From assembly GCA_964478235.1 (NCBI GenBank), contig CAYZGX010000001.1:124001-188000 (forward strand): DNA of 64,000 nucleotides, written 5' to 3'. Source of the DNA: 2-02-FULL-45-10 sp964478235 (GTDB lineage Bacteria > Patescibacteriota > Patescibacteriia > Magasanikbacterales > GWA2-37-8). Position numbers and translations under genes: made by a program. The notes beneath the pieces are model-generated. The model saw only the letters and a program-made list of their open reading frames with translations, was not told where the DNA came from and made no database searches. Below, in pieces: positions 9,075-17,677 of the stretch. Numbering within the stretch: the first letter of the stretch is position 1; each line of letters starts with the position of its first letter.

Positions 9075-9824
9075 CTATTCCTTGAGGTGAGCTGAAGCTA
9101 CAACAGCGTACAAAGCCGAAGCTCGAGAAGCAGTCTTTTCATCAAGTTTTTCACGTTTGGCAAGATTAACCGCCGTTCCTTCCACCAACGATCGGTTCTT
9201 AGCTGTCATATAGAAAGGCTGACCGTATTCAAGCGCACCAGCGGCTGGATCAACAAAAGTTAGACGGGTATTTTTGGAATAGCCAAGATAGGTTACTTGA
9301 TACTGTTTTGTATCAACATTATAGGTAACCAAGATAACGTATTGAATACCATTAATGGTTTCCGTTCGTCCGGCCAAAGCATAGTAGCCGTCAAAAGTCT
9401 TGGTCTTAAGTGCTTTTTGATACAAAGCAAAATCTTCATCCCAACGCTCACAACCAAACTGTGCTTCACTTTCACAAAGTGTCGTCGATGAAGCAGCTTG
9501 TTTCATTTCTTCTTTCCAAGAATCATAGGTCTTGGTGGAGAACAAGAAAGTATCTAAGATGCCCTGCTTGTTTGGAGCTTTTTTAAATAAGAGGAAGGCC
9601 GATCCAGGACGAGAAGAAACTGTTTCCGATACCAAATATGACGGATATGTTAAAGTAACCGGCGAGCCAAACGGTACCAATTTTTGTTCCTCATCAATAA
9701 CAACAGGAGCGGAAGGAGTACCGTCCGAAGGATTATTGGTGTTTGGTGGTGTTTTTGAAGAACCACAACCGGCTACAGCCAGCAAAAGTAGCGCCCCAAG
9801 AGATACGCGTGCAAAATATTTCAT
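9075..9824 (-). CDS. putative lipoprotein of unknown function
   Basis: A 249-residue exported protein with a lipoprotein signal: basic MKYFAR, hydrophobic core and a lipobox ending VAGC (Cys20), followed by a Ser/Thr/Pro/Asn-rich linker. I recognise no domain in the remaining mixed alpha/beta sequence. It is the first gene of a two-gene unit with the CAP-domain protein and has a good promoter (9844-9872). Confidence 0.8.
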   Translation of the reverse strand: MKYFARVSLGALLLLAVAGCGSSKTPPNTNNPSDGTPSAPVVIDEEQKLVPFGSPVTLTYPSYLVSETVSSRPGSAFLLFKKAPNKQGILDTFLFSTKTYDSWKEEMKQAASSTTLCESEAQFGCERWDEDFALYQKALKTKTFDGYYALAGRTETINGIQYVILVTYNVDTKQYQVTYLGYSKNTRLTFVDPAAGALEYGQPFYMTAKNRSLVEGTAVNLAKREKLDEKTASRASALYAVVASAHLKE

Positions 9825-9843
9825 ACAATGGAATTACAGAGGT

Positions 9844-9879
9844 AAAGTACCGTTTCTGACGAAAACTGTCAATGAACGG
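9844..9879 (-). promoter_or_regulatory. Promoter of the lipoprotein/CAP unit, inside a hairpin
   Basis: Minus strand TTGACA (9872-9867), 17-bp spacer, TACTTT (9849-9844). The -35 lies within an imperfect inverted repeat (CCGTT at 9850-9854 with AACGG at 9875-9879, plus inner TGAC/GTCA) that may also end the gap transcript. Confidence 0.7.
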
Positions 9880-9886
9880 AGATGTT

Positions 9887-10885
9887 TTAAGCAAATTGCT
9901 CAGCCATTTCCACCAAACGATGGGCATAGCCAGCTTCATTATCATACCAAGCAACTACTTTCACCATGTTATTACCGACAACATTTGTCAGGGTTAAATC
10001 AACAATGGCTGAGTGCGTGTTTCCAATAAAATCAGAGGATACTAATTGCTCTTCGGTCACTGCCAAAATACCTTTGTACCGAGCTGAACGAGACGCTTTA
10101 GACAAAGCGTTATTTACCTCTTCGATAGTTACATCGCGAAGCAAGACAGCGGTAACATCCGACAGTGAAACTGTTGGAACTGGTACGCGGATAGCCAAGC
10201 CATCAAACTTGCTATGTAATTCTGGAATGGCTTCAGTGGTAGCCACAGCAGCGCCGGTAGTGGTTGGTACAATGTTCATAGCAGCAGCTCGCGCTCGGCG
10301 TAAATCTTTGTGCGGAGCATCTTGTAAATTTTGATCAGCGGTATAGCCATGCACCGTCGTCATCATCGCCTTCTCAACCCCAAAAGTATCTTCCAAAACT
10401 GCCATAATTGGAGAAATACAGTTCGTAGTACACGAAGCGTTGTTGATAATCACTGCTTTTTCTTTCTTCACACCATCAGAGTTGACCGCCATCACATAGG
10501 TTGGCACCGCTCCACCTTTGGCTGGGGCGCTAATAATAACTTTTTTAGCACCAGCCTGCACATGGAGACTCGCCCCTTCTTCAGAAGTAAACCGGCCAGT
10601 ACATTCAAGCACCACGGCTACTTTTAATTTTTTCCACGGCAATAATTGTGGCTCTTTTTCAGCAAATACCGGGATCTTTACCCCGTCAATAATCAAATGC
10701 TTGTCATCAAACGACACTTTGCGCGGCCAAGTGCCATACGCCGTGTCATAACGAAGCAAATGAGCCAACGTCTTGGTGTCAGTCAAATCATTAATACCTA
10801 CAATTTTTACAGTTTTACGGCCCCAAGCAGCTCGGAGAGCCTGACGTCCAATACGACCAAAACCGTTGATTGCTACATTGATCAT
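9887..10885 (-). CDS. gap: glyceraldehyde-3-phosphate dehydrogenase
   Basis: Oxidises glyceraldehyde-3-phosphate to 1,3-bisphosphoglycerate with NAD(P), feeding pgk. The 332 residues show the Rossmann start INGFGRIGR, the catalytic cysteine (Cys152) in ASCTTN, and WYDNEAGYAHRLVE near the C-terminus. It follows the rRNA methyltransferase gene by 12 nt and is probably cotranscribed with it. Confidence 0.97.
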   Translation of the reverse strand: MINVAINGFGRIGRQALRAAWGRKTVKIVGINDLTDTKTLAHLLRYDTAYGTWPRKVSFDDKHLIIDGVKIPVFAEKEPQLLPWKKLKVAVVLECTGRFTSEEGASLHVQAGAKKVIISAPAKGGAVPTYVMAVNSDGVKKEKAVIINNASCTTNCISPIMAVLEDTFGVEKAMMTTVHGYTADQNLQDAPHKDLRRARAAAMNIVPTTTGAAVATTEAIPELHSKFDGLAIRVPVPTVSLSDVTAVLLRDVTIEEVNNALSKASRSARYKGILAVTEEQLVSSDFIGNTHSAIVDLTLTNVVGNNMVKVVAWYDNEAGYAHRLVEMAEQFA

Positions 10886-10897
10886 ACAACGAAATAA

Positions 10898-12091
10898 TTA
10901 CTGCACTAAAGAAAATAAACATTTTAAGTACTCCCCTTCAGTAAACGATACTAGTTCAGGGTGGTCAGGGCTATGGGTGTAGGTTTCCAAAATCTGAACC
11001 GTTCTCCCCGCTTGGCCAGCCGCCTCAGACACCGCAAACCGAAAATCAGTGAGCGACACGTGGGCTGAACACGAAGCCGTAACTAGTATGCCATTTTCCG
11101 GCAAGATTCGCAATGCGGCACTATTTATCTTCTTATACCCCTGCAAACCTTCTTTAATCTTGTGACGGTCTTTTACAAAAGCTGGCGGGTCGAGAATGAT
11201 GACATCAAAGGCACCTTTTTCTTGGTCAGCCAAGTATTGCTTAACATCAGCCAAAATAAATTCACATTTACTCGCTGGTAATTTGTTGAGTTTCATGTTT
11301 TCTTCGGCCAAAAGCAAAGCCGACTCAGAAGCGTCAACGCTAATCACTTTTTTTGCCCCAGCCCCAAGCGCGTACACCGAAAAGCCACCAGTATAGCTAA
11401 AACAATTTACCACTGTTTTTCCTTCTACGTATTTTGTCAAAGCTTGGCGCTTGTCGCGCTGATCAAGAAAAAATCCAGTCTTCTGCCCATTGATAATGTC
11501 TACGTAAAATTTATAGCCGTTTTCTTTAGCAATCACTCGGTCAGGCACTTCGCCATACAAAACACCTTTCCCCGTTTCAACCGATAATTCAGAGGTCACA
11601 TCTCGTTTACGATCGCGCACATCACTACGCTCAAAAATACCTTTTGGTTTCATAACCGCTACCAACGCCGCGACAATTTCTTTTTTCCACGTAGCAATAC
11701 CCGGGTTATGGAACTGCACCGACAAGTAATCGCTATATTTATCTACAACCAACCCCGGGAGCAAATCATTCTCACCGTACACTAATCGATAGGAATCGGT
11801 TTCTTTGGAAGCAACAAATGTTTCGCGAATATGGAGAGCTGAACGAATACGGCGTGTAAAAAAATCTTGATTAATTTCTTCACCCGGCATCCAACTCCAC
11901 AACCGAACAGCGATTTGTGAATACGAATTGAAAAAACCAGCTGCTAAAAAAGCCCCAGTTTCATCAACCAGCTCCACTGGCGCACCACTCACTAATCCTT
12001 CTGGAATATGCTTTAAAGCACCAGAAAAAACCCAGGGATGACGCCCACGAATCGGGCCGACACGCTTACTAAAAACAGTTAATGTAGTCAT
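10898..12091 (-). CDS. class I SAM-dependent rRNA (cytosine-C5) methyltransferase, RlmI-like
   Basis: PUA domain plus Rossmann methyltransferase as in the RlmI/RlmK family, which methylates 23S rRNA. From ATG 12091 it has 397 residues: PUA region 1-80 (GRHPWVFSGAL), a strand-rich linker, SAM-binding VVNCFSYTGGFSVYALGAGA, and the catalytic ILDPPAF. The frame is open 20 codons further upstream, but that part overlaps the promoter and has no similarity. The exact modified base cannot be read from sequence. Confidence 0.88.
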   Translation of the reverse strand: MTTLTVFSKRVGPIRGRHPWVFSGALKHIPEGLVSGAPVELVDETGAFLAAGFFNSYSQIAVRLWSWMPGEEINQDFFTRRIRSALHIRETFVASKETDSYRLVYGENDLLPGLVVDKYSDYLSVQFHNPGIATWKKEIVAALVAVMKPKGIFERSDVRDRKRDVTSELSVETGKGVLYGEVPDRVIAKENGYKFYVDIINGQKTGFFLDQRDKRQALTKYVEGKTVVNCFSYTGGFSVYALGAGAKKVISVDASESALLLAEENMKLNKLPASKCEFILADVKQYLADQEKGAFDVIILDPPAFVKDRHKIKEGLQGYKKINSAALRILPENGILVTASCSAHVSLTDFRFAVSEAAGQAGRTVQILETYTHSPDHPELVSFTEGEYLKCLFSLVQ

Positions 12092-12131
12092 ATAGAAGTA
12101 TGGGAGGCAGTATATACTAAAGCTAGGTAAA

Positions 12132-12174
12132 ACAGAAGACCCCCAACGCAACTATAGAGCATCGGGGGTCTTAC
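12132..12174 (-). terminator. Terminator of the rpsB-tsf operon
   Basis: A 9-bp stem AAGACCCCC/GGGGGTCTT (12136-12144 with 12164-12172) lies 12 nt past the tsf stop, with a TCTGTTTT tail. Its tail runs into the region upstream of the -10-like TATACT (12114-12109) of the methyltransferase gene. Confidence 0.8.
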
Positions 12175-12185
12175 ACTAAAAAATA

Positions 12186-13061
12186 TTATTTCAACTGAGC
12201 AGCTACTTCAGAAGCGAAGTCTTTTTCAGCTTTCACAAAACCTTCACCAAGTTCGTAGCGAACAAAGCGAACGATTTTAGCACCAGCTTTTTCTACCAAA
12301 GCACCAACAGTCATTTCTTCATTCTTGATAAATGGCTGTTCTGGAAGACAGATTTCACCATAATATTTATCGATCTTACCTTTCAAGATATTTTCGATAA
12401 TATTAGCTGGCTTGCCGGCAGCTTTAAGCTGTTCAGCATAGATTTCTTTTTCTTTTTCAATATCAGCTGATGGAACTTCGCTGCGCAAAACATATTTAGG
12501 ATTTGAAGCAGCAGCATGCATAGCAACATCAACACCGAGCTCAGAGGTGCCACCAGTTAATTCTACGAGCACACCAATCTTGGTGCCGTGCATATAGCTT
12601 GCTACCAAGCCAGAAGCATTTTCGTAACGAGCAAAACGGCGAATACTGATTTTTTCACCGATCTTAAGAGTGAGGTTACTTACCGCATCTTCAACTTTTT
12701 CACCACTTGATAGGGCGAGAGTATTGAGAACTGCGATATCACCAGGAGCAGAAGCAATCACTACGTCAGCAAGCATTTCAGAGAGCTTAACGAAGTCATC
12801 ACTGCGACCAACGAAGTCAGTTTCACAATTGAGTTCAACGAGCGCACCAACTTTACCATCAGCACGAACTTTGGCAACCACACGGCCTTCAGAAGCAACT
12901 TTATCAGCTCGTTTAGCAGCTTTTACAATCCCCTTTTTGCGGAGGATTTCCGAAGCTTTTTCCATGTCGCCCTGAGCCTCCTCGAGTGCGTTTTTGCAAT
13001 CGAGCATACCGGCGCCAGTAGCAGCACGGAGTTTGGAAATATCTTGAGCGGAAATAGACAT
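12186..13061 (-). CDS. tsf: elongation factor Ts
   Basis: Nucleotide-exchange factor for EF-Tu. The 291 residues begin with the UBA-like domain ISAQDISKLRAATGAGMLDCKNALEEAQGD, followed by the core with LVELNCETDFVGR and the C-terminal module. Standard length, no anomalies. It follows rpsB as in most bacteria, here separated by 119 nt containing a long hairpin. Confidence 0.97.
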   Translation of the reverse strand: MSISAQDISKLRAATGAGMLDCKNALEEAQGDMEKASEILRKKGIVKAAKRADKVASEGRVVAKVRADGKVGALVELNCETDFVGRSDDFVKLSEMLADVVIASAPGDIAVLNTLALSSGEKVEDAVSNLTLKIGEKISIRRFARYENASGLVASYMHGTKIGVLVELTGGTSELGVDVAMHAAASNPKYVLRSEVPSADIEKEKEIYAEQLKAAGKPANIIENILKGKIDKYYGEICLPEQPFIKNEEMTVGALVEKAGAKIVRFVRYELGEGFVKAEKDFASEVAAQLK

Positions 13062-13098
13062 AAAGCTAAAATAAAATTAATAATACGACGACATAGGG

Positions 13099-13157
13099 GA
13101 AATAGTACTCGTCTGCGACACGTAGCGTTAACTACCAAGGAGCAGACGTACTATTTC
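13099..13157 (-). promoter_or_regulatory. Long hairpin in the rpsB-tsf intergenic region
   Basis: A 16-bp stem (GAAATAGTAC plus GTCTGC, 13099-13108 and 13111-13116, with 13142-13157; two bases bulged) encloses a 25-nt loop. No T-run follows, so it is better read as a processing or stability element, or a weak attenuator separating rpsB from tsf expression. Confidence 0.65.
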
Positions 13158-13180
13158 ACCAAAGTAGGAGTATCTATCGA

Positions 13181-13999
13181 CTAGACCGCTTCTTGCTTCT
13201 TAATAGCGCGACGTTCTTTCTTTTCTACTGGAGCAGATTTAGGAGCAACTGCTTTTGGAGCAGCCGACTTTTCTACTGGAGCAGATTCTTTCTGAGAAGT
13301 TTTATTTTTTTGGAATTCAGCTGTACCAGCTTTCACTGCTTCAGCAATAAGGTCAGCTACCAATTTAATGGAGTTTACCGCATCATCGTTAGCTGGAATT
13401 GGGAAGGTAACTTTAGAAGGATCAACGTTACTATCACAAACAGCAATCATCGGCAAATTAATGCGATTAGCTTCAGTGACAGCAGTTTTTTCAATGCGCA
13501 AGTCAGCAATATAGAGCGCTTCTGGCAAGCGATCTACTGTTACCAAACCAGCGAGATATTTATCCATCTTTTCAATTTGTTTCTTGATAGAAACTTGTTC
13601 TTTTTTTGTATATTTTTCAACTTCGCCAGTCGCTACCATTTCTTTCAAACTCTTATATTTCTTGAGACGGCGTTTGAATTCTTCGAAGTTGGTGAGTAAA
13701 CCACCAATCCAACGTTCAGTCACAAAAGGCATGCCACAAGATTCAGCAGCTGCTTTGATGATTTCACGAGCTTGACGTTTGGTACCTACGAACAACACCA
13801 TTTTACCTTTAGAGGCGAGGGTATAGACGTAATCCAACGCTTTTTGTAATTCCTCAACTGTTTTGTCGAGGTCAATAACGTGAACACCATTACGCACACC
13901 AAACAAATATGGCTGCATCTTAGGGTGCCAACGAGATTTCTGATGACCGAAGTGGACACCAGCTTTGAGCATGTCGAGGAGACTCGGCATTGTAGACAT
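13181..13999 (-). CDS. rpsB: 30S ribosomal protein uS2
   Basis: Structural protein of the small subunit. The 272 residues open with LLKAGVHFGHQKSRWHPKM and include LFVGTKRQA, RWIGGLLTNF and the LRIEKTAVTEA region near the usual ExxA segment. The C-terminus adds about 40 Lys/Ala/Pro-rich residues, a low-complexity tail beyond the S2 fold. First gene of rpsB-tsf. Confidence 0.97.
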   Translation of the reverse strand: MSTMPSLLDMLKAGVHFGHQKSRWHPKMQPYLFGVRNGVHVIDLDKTVEELQKALDYVYTLASKGKMVLFVGTKRQAREIIKAAAESCGMPFVTERWIGGLLTNFEEFKRRLKKYKSLKEMVATGEVEKYTKKEQVSIKKQIEKMDKYLAGLVTVDRLPEALYIADLRIEKTAVTEANRINLPMIAVCDSNVDPSKVTFPIPANDDAVNSIKLVADLIAEAVKAGTAEFQKNKTSQKESAPVEKSAAPKAVAPKSAPVEKKERRAIKKQEAV

Positions 14000-14098
14000 A
14001 GTTTTCCTTATTACTACCTCTCAGCGAATTACCCGTCGGGATGGCCGAGGGAGGAAAAAGCTCTATCTCAAAAGATAGTATGCTTCACTGATGAGTGA

Positions 14099-14162
14099 TA
14101 AAAAACGTTCTCGTATATGAGAACAGTGTCGCTAGTATAAGCCAAAAGACGAGAAACGTCAA
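14099..14162 (-). promoter_or_regulatory. rpsB promoter followed at once by a terminator-like hairpin
   Basis: Minus strand TTGACG (14162-14157), 17-bp spacer, TATACT (14139-14134). About three nucleotides past the predicted start lies GTTCTC/GAGAAC (14124-14119 with 14112-14107) and six T's. It probably ends the upstream three-gene transcript. About 100 nt of further leader, with a second small hairpin CTATCTTTTGAGATAG, precede rpsB. Confidence 0.75.
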
Positions 14163-14167
14163 GGGGT

Positions 14168-15847
14168 CTAGGAAGAGAGAAATCTATCCCCCGGAACACG
14201 GCGCAAAGCCTCCTCGCCAAACTGGCGAACAAAGGCCGACAAAGTTGCCTTAAAAACGCTAAGAATAGAGGAAAATACCGTTGTTTGCGGATCAAATTCT
14301 TCGAGTAAACGGCTGTAGATATAGAGGCGTTCCAGCTCACGAGAAGCCGCTTCAGCCCAAATTGACCGCGGAGTGTTCCCTGGAGGCACCAAAAACGACG
14401 TTTCTAGATAATCGCCGGCTTCAAAACCAACCACCAAACTACCAGGGGCAAAGCCAATTGACGTCTCCCCCGCTTCACCATTAATAGTGTACGTCAACTG
14501 AACAAAGACGCCATCATCATAAAACCGCTCCAACATTCCTGTAACACTTTGTTCTCGAACAGTTTCTGTAGCAGGCTTTTCCAAAACAACGAGATCGGCC
14601 GCTTCATCGTCTTCTTCAACCACCATAATTGTTTCATTCGATACTTCCAACGGCACCTCTTCGCGCACAACTTCTTTTTTCTCCACTCCAGCCTCTCTTC
14701 CAAGAACCGGCAAACCCGTTGCCCCAAGTAATGTCGCCACTACAAAATGACCTGGAATCATAATTGACCGCGAAGAAGAAGCGTACGCTCCCGACAACCA
14801 TCCAAGCGAACGAAGAACTGCTGGCGACGTTTTTTCAAAGGCCTGGCTTGTAATATCGCCTTCTGCAAATAATCGTTCTAACTCTTGAAGCCAATCATAA
14901 TAAGTATGTAAACGACGGTTTGTTGTTGATTGAAAAAAAGTTGGAAACTGCTCAACAACTGCAGACAAGCACTGTGCCAATGCCTCTTTGTTAAAAAGCG
15001 GAAGCGGCAGGCTTGGAAAAATAGTTGGCACTGTTTGAAAAGCCACCTTTGGCGAAGCAAGCGCCAACGAAGCAGTAAACGCCTGACGCGCACACTCTGA
15101 ACGCAAACTTCTTGGGGCAACAGCCTGCCAAACCAATTGATCTGGCATAAACCCCGCTAAAAGAGCTCCTCGAAGCAACGCCCGAAAACGCATTATCATA
15201 TTGTCTCGCACCCGCTCTAACATTTCTACACTAAATAATTCTGGCTGAGCATAAGCACTTGACCAGCCATCAAACAAAGTCTGAAGTTCGTCAGTTAGCT
15301 GATTTACCGTGACCTCCCCCACCGCCACCAAATACGCGATTCGAACCACTTCCGCCACTTGGCCGCGGCTAGACTCAGCGGCCGCGCGAAAAAAAGCCAC
15401 CGTCGGACGACGTGAAACTACTTTTTTCACTTCATCTTTTTTCTTTGACAAAACCTCAGAAGAAATTGGAGCCGGACGATTTTTTAGAACACCAAGCAGA
15501 TACTCTTCTGAAACTATTTTAGATATTTCATCATCAAACGAGCGAAGACTATACATCACCTCTCCATTTTCATTAACAAAAATATCATCAACGTAATATT
15601 TTTCTAAAGCCACCTGCATTTTTTCATCCCGTTCAAAAGCCACCAAGCGCGGAGCGCTAGTGCTGACATACATCGGCTTAGAAAGATTCCCACCATAGGC
15701 CGGTCGCGTCTCCAAAAAAACCCGCCACCCACGAGTATGCTTTTCAGGAATACTAGTTAAAAAACCAATGATAAAACGGCCATCAGAACGAATGACCACC
15801 TCATCACCAATAGTATATTTTTTTACAGAATCACTATGCTTAGGCAT
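14168..15847 (-). CDS. hypothetical protein, last gene of an unknown three-gene cassette
   Basis: A 559-residue protein I do not recognise. It has no signal peptide or transmembrane helix. The N-terminal 65 residues are strand-rich and look like a small SH3/KOW-type barrel (YTIGDEVVIRSDGRFIIGF). A helical middle follows (about 150-370), then a Glu/Val-rich linker (about 385-425) and a mixed C-terminal domain. It starts 3 nt after the 105-residue gene. It is probably a cytoplasmic structural or regulatory protein; function unknown. Confidence 0.75.
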   Translation of the reverse strand: MPKHSDSVKKYTIGDEVVIRSDGRFIIGFLTSIPEKHTRGWRVFLETRPAYGGNLSKPMYVSTSAPRLVAFERDEKMQVALEKYYVDDIFVNENGEVMYSLRSFDDEISKIVSEEYLLGVLKNRPAPISSEVLSKKKDEVKKVVSRRPTVAFFRAAAESSRGQVAEVVRIAYLVAVGEVTVNQLTDELQTLFDGWSSAYAQPELFSVEMLERVRDNMIMRFRALLRGALLAGFMPDQLVWQAVAPRSLRSECARQAFTASLALASPKVAFQTVPTIFPSLPLPLFNKEALAQCLSAVVEQFPTFFQSTTNRRLHTYYDWLQELERLFAEGDITSQAFEKTSPAVLRSLGWLSGAYASSSRSIMIPGHFVVATLLGATGLPVLGREAGVEKKEVVREEVPLEVSNETIMVVEEDDEAADLVVLEKPATETVREQSVTGMLERFYDDGVFVQLTYTINGEAGETSIGFAPGSLVVGFEAGDYLETSFLVPPGNTPRSIWAEAASRELERLYIYSRLLEEFDPQTTVFSSILSVFKATLSAFVRQFGEEALRRVPGDRFLSS

Positions 15848-15850
15848 ATA

Positions 15851-16168
15851 TTACGCGCGCTCGGCTAATGACTGAACACGGGCTGTAAAATCATCGGAGA
15901 GACGATTAATATCTTCTCTAAGCTGTGGTAATTTATCGAGCCAAAAACGAACCCAATCTTCAGCTGACGATTCTTCATTTTCAAGCACTGTTGTCCAAGC
16001 CGAAACATCGGCCTCATCACGTAACTGTGGTAACAAAAAAACACCCAGACGACGCTGAAACTCGGCCAACGAATAACGAACTAGCGCCTCAACCTCATCT
16101 GACGACAAACGAGCAGGCTTACTGAAAATAGCTCGCAAAGTATTTTCCAAAGATACAGTCGTAGACAT
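15851..16168 (-). CDS. small helical protein, DUF5663-like (tentative)
   Basis: 105 residues, acidic and predicted all-helical. The middle (FLLPQLRDE, then a WTTVLENEESSAEDWVRFWLDKLPQL segment) resembles the short Patescibacteria proteins grouped as DUF5663; this is recalled by pattern, not searched. Middle gene of the cassette, with 3 nt on each side, so strictly co-translated with its neighbours. Confidence 0.7.
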   Translation of the reverse strand: MSTTVSLENTLRAIFSKPARLSSDEVEALVRYSLAEFQRRLGVFLLPQLRDEADVSAWTTVLENEESSAEDWVRFWLDKLPQLREDINRLSDDFTARVQSLAERA

Positions 16169-16171
16169 ACA

Positions 16172-17188
16172 TTACTCAAACAAGTGTTTCATAACTTTGG
16201 CTAAACGCCCTGGTGGTGCAACTAATTTTTTACTATTTTTTTGAGCCCGTTCAGCTGCTACCAACTCTGCTTCTTCATGAGCTGATGAAATCAGTGCAAA
16301 AAGAGTTGAATAGTATTGAAACAAGCTGCGAATATCGCCTTCTACCACTCGCATTTTTGATTCTTCGTTATTCAAAAAGGCTTGCACCGTAAAAGAAGGT
16401 GATACGCTAATCACCCGAGATAACGACGGAAGATGAGCAACAGCATTTTGTTTCGCCAAAACATCATCAAACCGAGACAGTAGCGTATCAATATCGCGAA
16501 CGGCTGCTGCCACCAACTCTACCGTGGCCGCATGTGCTTCAATTTGTCGTTCTAATTCACGGACCAACGGCTCAAGACGAACATACACCTCTTCGGATTC
16601 AGCCGGTAGACCTTTTTTATACAAGCGATCAATCTGCCGAGCATGTCGACCAAGAAAACTAAGGCGAGTTATAAAAATCGGACGAAAACGCTCAGCCACT
16701 CGTGATTGAATCATCACCTCAAGTTTTTCCAGCTGTGAGTGTAATGAGCCCGCCCTACCAAGAGGTGCTATTGTATTTTTTTTAACTGGAGTAGTTTTTT
16801 TAGCAATTGAAGGTAATGCTGGTTCAACAACACGACGAGTGCTATTTTTTTGATGTATTATCACCTCGCCAACCAGGGGAATTAAACGAGACAAAACTTC
16901 GGATGACACCGGGTAATGCCACTGATCGTTGAGGCTGTGTAGAAACAAAGCCGATGCCTCGTCCCACACCACCCCTGCTCCAAAACGCTTAAAAAAACCC
17001 TGCAATTCCAAATCACTCGGCGAAGAACGGAGCAAGTCAAACAATTGGCGCAATACAAAGGCCGCCTCGCGAGATTCAGTCTCAAACAGGCGTACCTGGC
17101 GACGCAAAACATCATCAAAAAGAACCTCTTTTTGTAGTGTTTTAGCGAAAATATGAGCTTCTGAGCTAGGATCTTTAGAACGAGCCAT
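16172..17188 (-). CDS. hypothetical coiled-coil protein, first gene of the unknown cassette
   Basis: 338 residues, no export signal, no recognised domain. Residues about 1-110 are helical, 115-145 form a Lys/Pro/Thr linker, and 150-250 are strongly heptad-like (LEKLEVMIQSRV, LVRELERQIEAH), suggesting a coiled coil. The C-terminus is basic. Starts at ATG 17188 about 18 nt past a TATGAT -10-like element (17211-17206). Function unknown. Confidence 0.72.
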   Translation of the reverse strand: MARSKDPSSEAHIFAKTLQKEVLFDDVLRRQVRLFETESREAAFVLRQLFDLLRSSPSDLELQGFFKRFGAGVVWDEASALFLHSLNDQWHYPVSSEVLSRLIPLVGEVIIHQKNSTRRVVEPALPSIAKKTTPVKKNTIAPLGRAGSLHSQLEKLEVMIQSRVAERFRPIFITRLSFLGRHARQIDRLYKKGLPAESEEVYVRLEPLVRELERQIEAHAATVELVAAAVRDIDTLLSRFDDVLAKQNAVAHLPSLSRVISVSPSFTVQAFLNNEESKMRVVEGDIRSLFQYYSTLFALISSAHEEAELVAAERAQKNSKKLVAPPGRLAKVMKHLFE

Positions 17189-17252
17189 ACATAAATACTT
17201 ACATCATCATACCACAAAGAAAGTGGGACGACTACGAAAGAACTGGGCTTTA

Positions 17253-17281
17253 TTGACAAAATAATCCCTCCATGCTACAAT
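17253..17281 (+). promoter_or_regulatory. rpmE promoter
   Basis: TTGACA (17253-17258), 17-bp spacer, TACAAT (17276-17281), followed 26 nt later by the rpmE ATG. It shows that the in-frame upstream methionine at 17272 cannot be the start. Confidence 0.85.
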
Positions 17282-17307
17282 CCGCTCACTTGAAATTATC
17301 AATTTTT

Positions 17308-17610
17308 ATGAAAACAGCCATCCATCCTCAGTATTTTACTGACACAAAGGTGACTTGCGCTTGCGGTAACGTTTTTACCACTGGCAGTACCATGAAGGAA
17401 ATCCGTATTGAACTTTGCAGTCAATGCCATCCTTTTTATACCGGTAAACAGAAATTCGTTGACACCGCTCGTCGCGTGGAGAAATTCCAAGAAAAGATGA
17501 GTAAAGTGGCTGGCGTTGCTGCTACCCGCAAAGGTAAGAAAGTTAAAAAAGCTGCCGTCGCTGCTAAGCGTTCAGCTAAAAAGGCTGAATCCACCAAGTC
17601 CGAAGCCTAA
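17308..17610 (+). CDS. rpmE: 50S ribosomal protein bL31
   Basis: Large-subunit protein. From ATG 17308 it has 100 residues. The N-terminal 68 match bL31 including the zinc-type cysteines (TCACGN and CSQCHPFYTGKQ). The last 30 are a Lys/Ala-rich tail not found in typical 70-residue bL31. The zinc-binding form suggests zinc is not limiting in its niche. Confidence 0.95.
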   Translation: MKTAIHPQYFTDTKVTCACGNVFTTGSTMKEIRIELCSQCHPFYTGKQKFVDTARRVEKFQEKMSKVAGVAATRKGKKVKKAAVAAKRSAKKAESTKSEA

Positions 17611-17625
17611 CTACTAAAAGTTTAC

Positions 17626-17665
17626 AAAACAGACTATACTGTATTATGTTAGTCTGTTTTTATTT
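17626..17665 (+). terminator. rpmE terminator
   Basis: An 11-bp stem AAAACAGACTA/TAGTCTGTTTT (17626-17636 with 17650-17660) ends in a T-rich run 13 nt before prfA. The loop contains TATACT, so prfA may use a -10 buried in the terminator, though no -35 is evident. Confidence 0.85.
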
Positions 17666-17677
17666 TGAACTGCCCCT

